Source: Clostridiales bacterium
Lineage (GTDB): Bacteria > Bacillota > Clostridia > Peptostreptococcales > Acidaminobacteraceae
NCBI GenBank assembly: GCA_030446305.1
Contig: JASUSA010000028.1
Location: 1 to 40,864 of the forward strand
Direction of reading: 5' to 3'
DNA: 40,864 bases
Below are positions 40,833 to 40,864 of this stretch, piece after piece. The notes beneath the pieces were generated by a model that saw only the letters and a program-made list of their open reading frames with translations, was not told where the DNA came from and ran no database searches. Position 1 is the first letter of the stretch. Each line of letters starts with the position of its first letter. The translations under genes and the position numbers were made by a program.

Positions 40833-40864
40833 AAATGAAATCAGAAATGATTACTTGTGAATTC

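Overview
The window looks like a chromosomal segment of a low-to-moderate-GC, anaerobic Gram-positive bacterium of the class Clostridia. The evidence is the pyruvate formate-lyase pair, the SigI/RsgI-type sigma/anti-sigma pair, LCP-family and lipoprotein envelope genes, AGGAGG-type ribosome binding sites before almost every gene, and the order miaB-mutS-mutL-miaA-hfq. A Fusibacter-like or related genus is a guess. No rRNA, tRNA, CRISPR array, transposase or phage gene was seen.

Layout. 1-2412: the 3' part of a Na+/dicarboxylate-type symporter, a DUF523 (TudS-like) protein and a small membrane zinc-ribbon protein. 2613-10129: a tight tRNA-modification and mismatch-repair cluster, miaB-mutS-mutL-miaA-hfq, ending in a terminator. 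10320-12281: transketolase with its own promoter. 12474-15859: pflB and pflA, preceded by a clear ZTP (pfl-motif) riboswitch with an overlapping terminator, an 11-bp long-range pairing around it, and a hairpin at the pflB ribosome binding site. 15977-16351: an orphan DUF1667 protein. 16527-23157: a likely signalling operon of a beta-helix lipoprotein, a CHASE2 adenylate/guanylate cyclase, a metallo-beta-lactamase-fold hydrolase and a GAF/HD-GYP protein. 23328-26478: an AIM24-family protein, a small membrane protein, a PAP2 phosphatase and a YkgJ-type cysteine-cluster protein.

26746-30047: a secreted acidic protein with LPFGL repeats, then a SigI-family sigma factor overlapping an RsgI-type anti-sigma factor that ends in a long Asn/Gly/Ser/Asp-rich tail with recent internal repeats. 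30176-33024: proC on the minus strand, a small acidic protein and an MFS transporter. 33192-35389: a stand-alone B3/4-domain protein divergent from a MocR-type PLP regulator, with clear candidate operators between them. 35410-40177: an LCP protein, several envelope proteins of unknown function and a single-domain response regulator.

The least explained parts are non-coding. They are: (1) a roughly 90-bp element present three times (31.7, 39.0 and 40.35 kb) with inverted TTCACGACAATA-type arms; (2) a compact transcript-like unit at 36.5 kb with its own -10 box, three small hairpins, a repeated ACATCCTA motif and a strong terminator, which could be a small RNA or leader; and (3) about 690 bp at the right end with no gene but with a good promoter and two terminator hairpins. 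All functional statements rest on reading motifs and context; no database search was possible.
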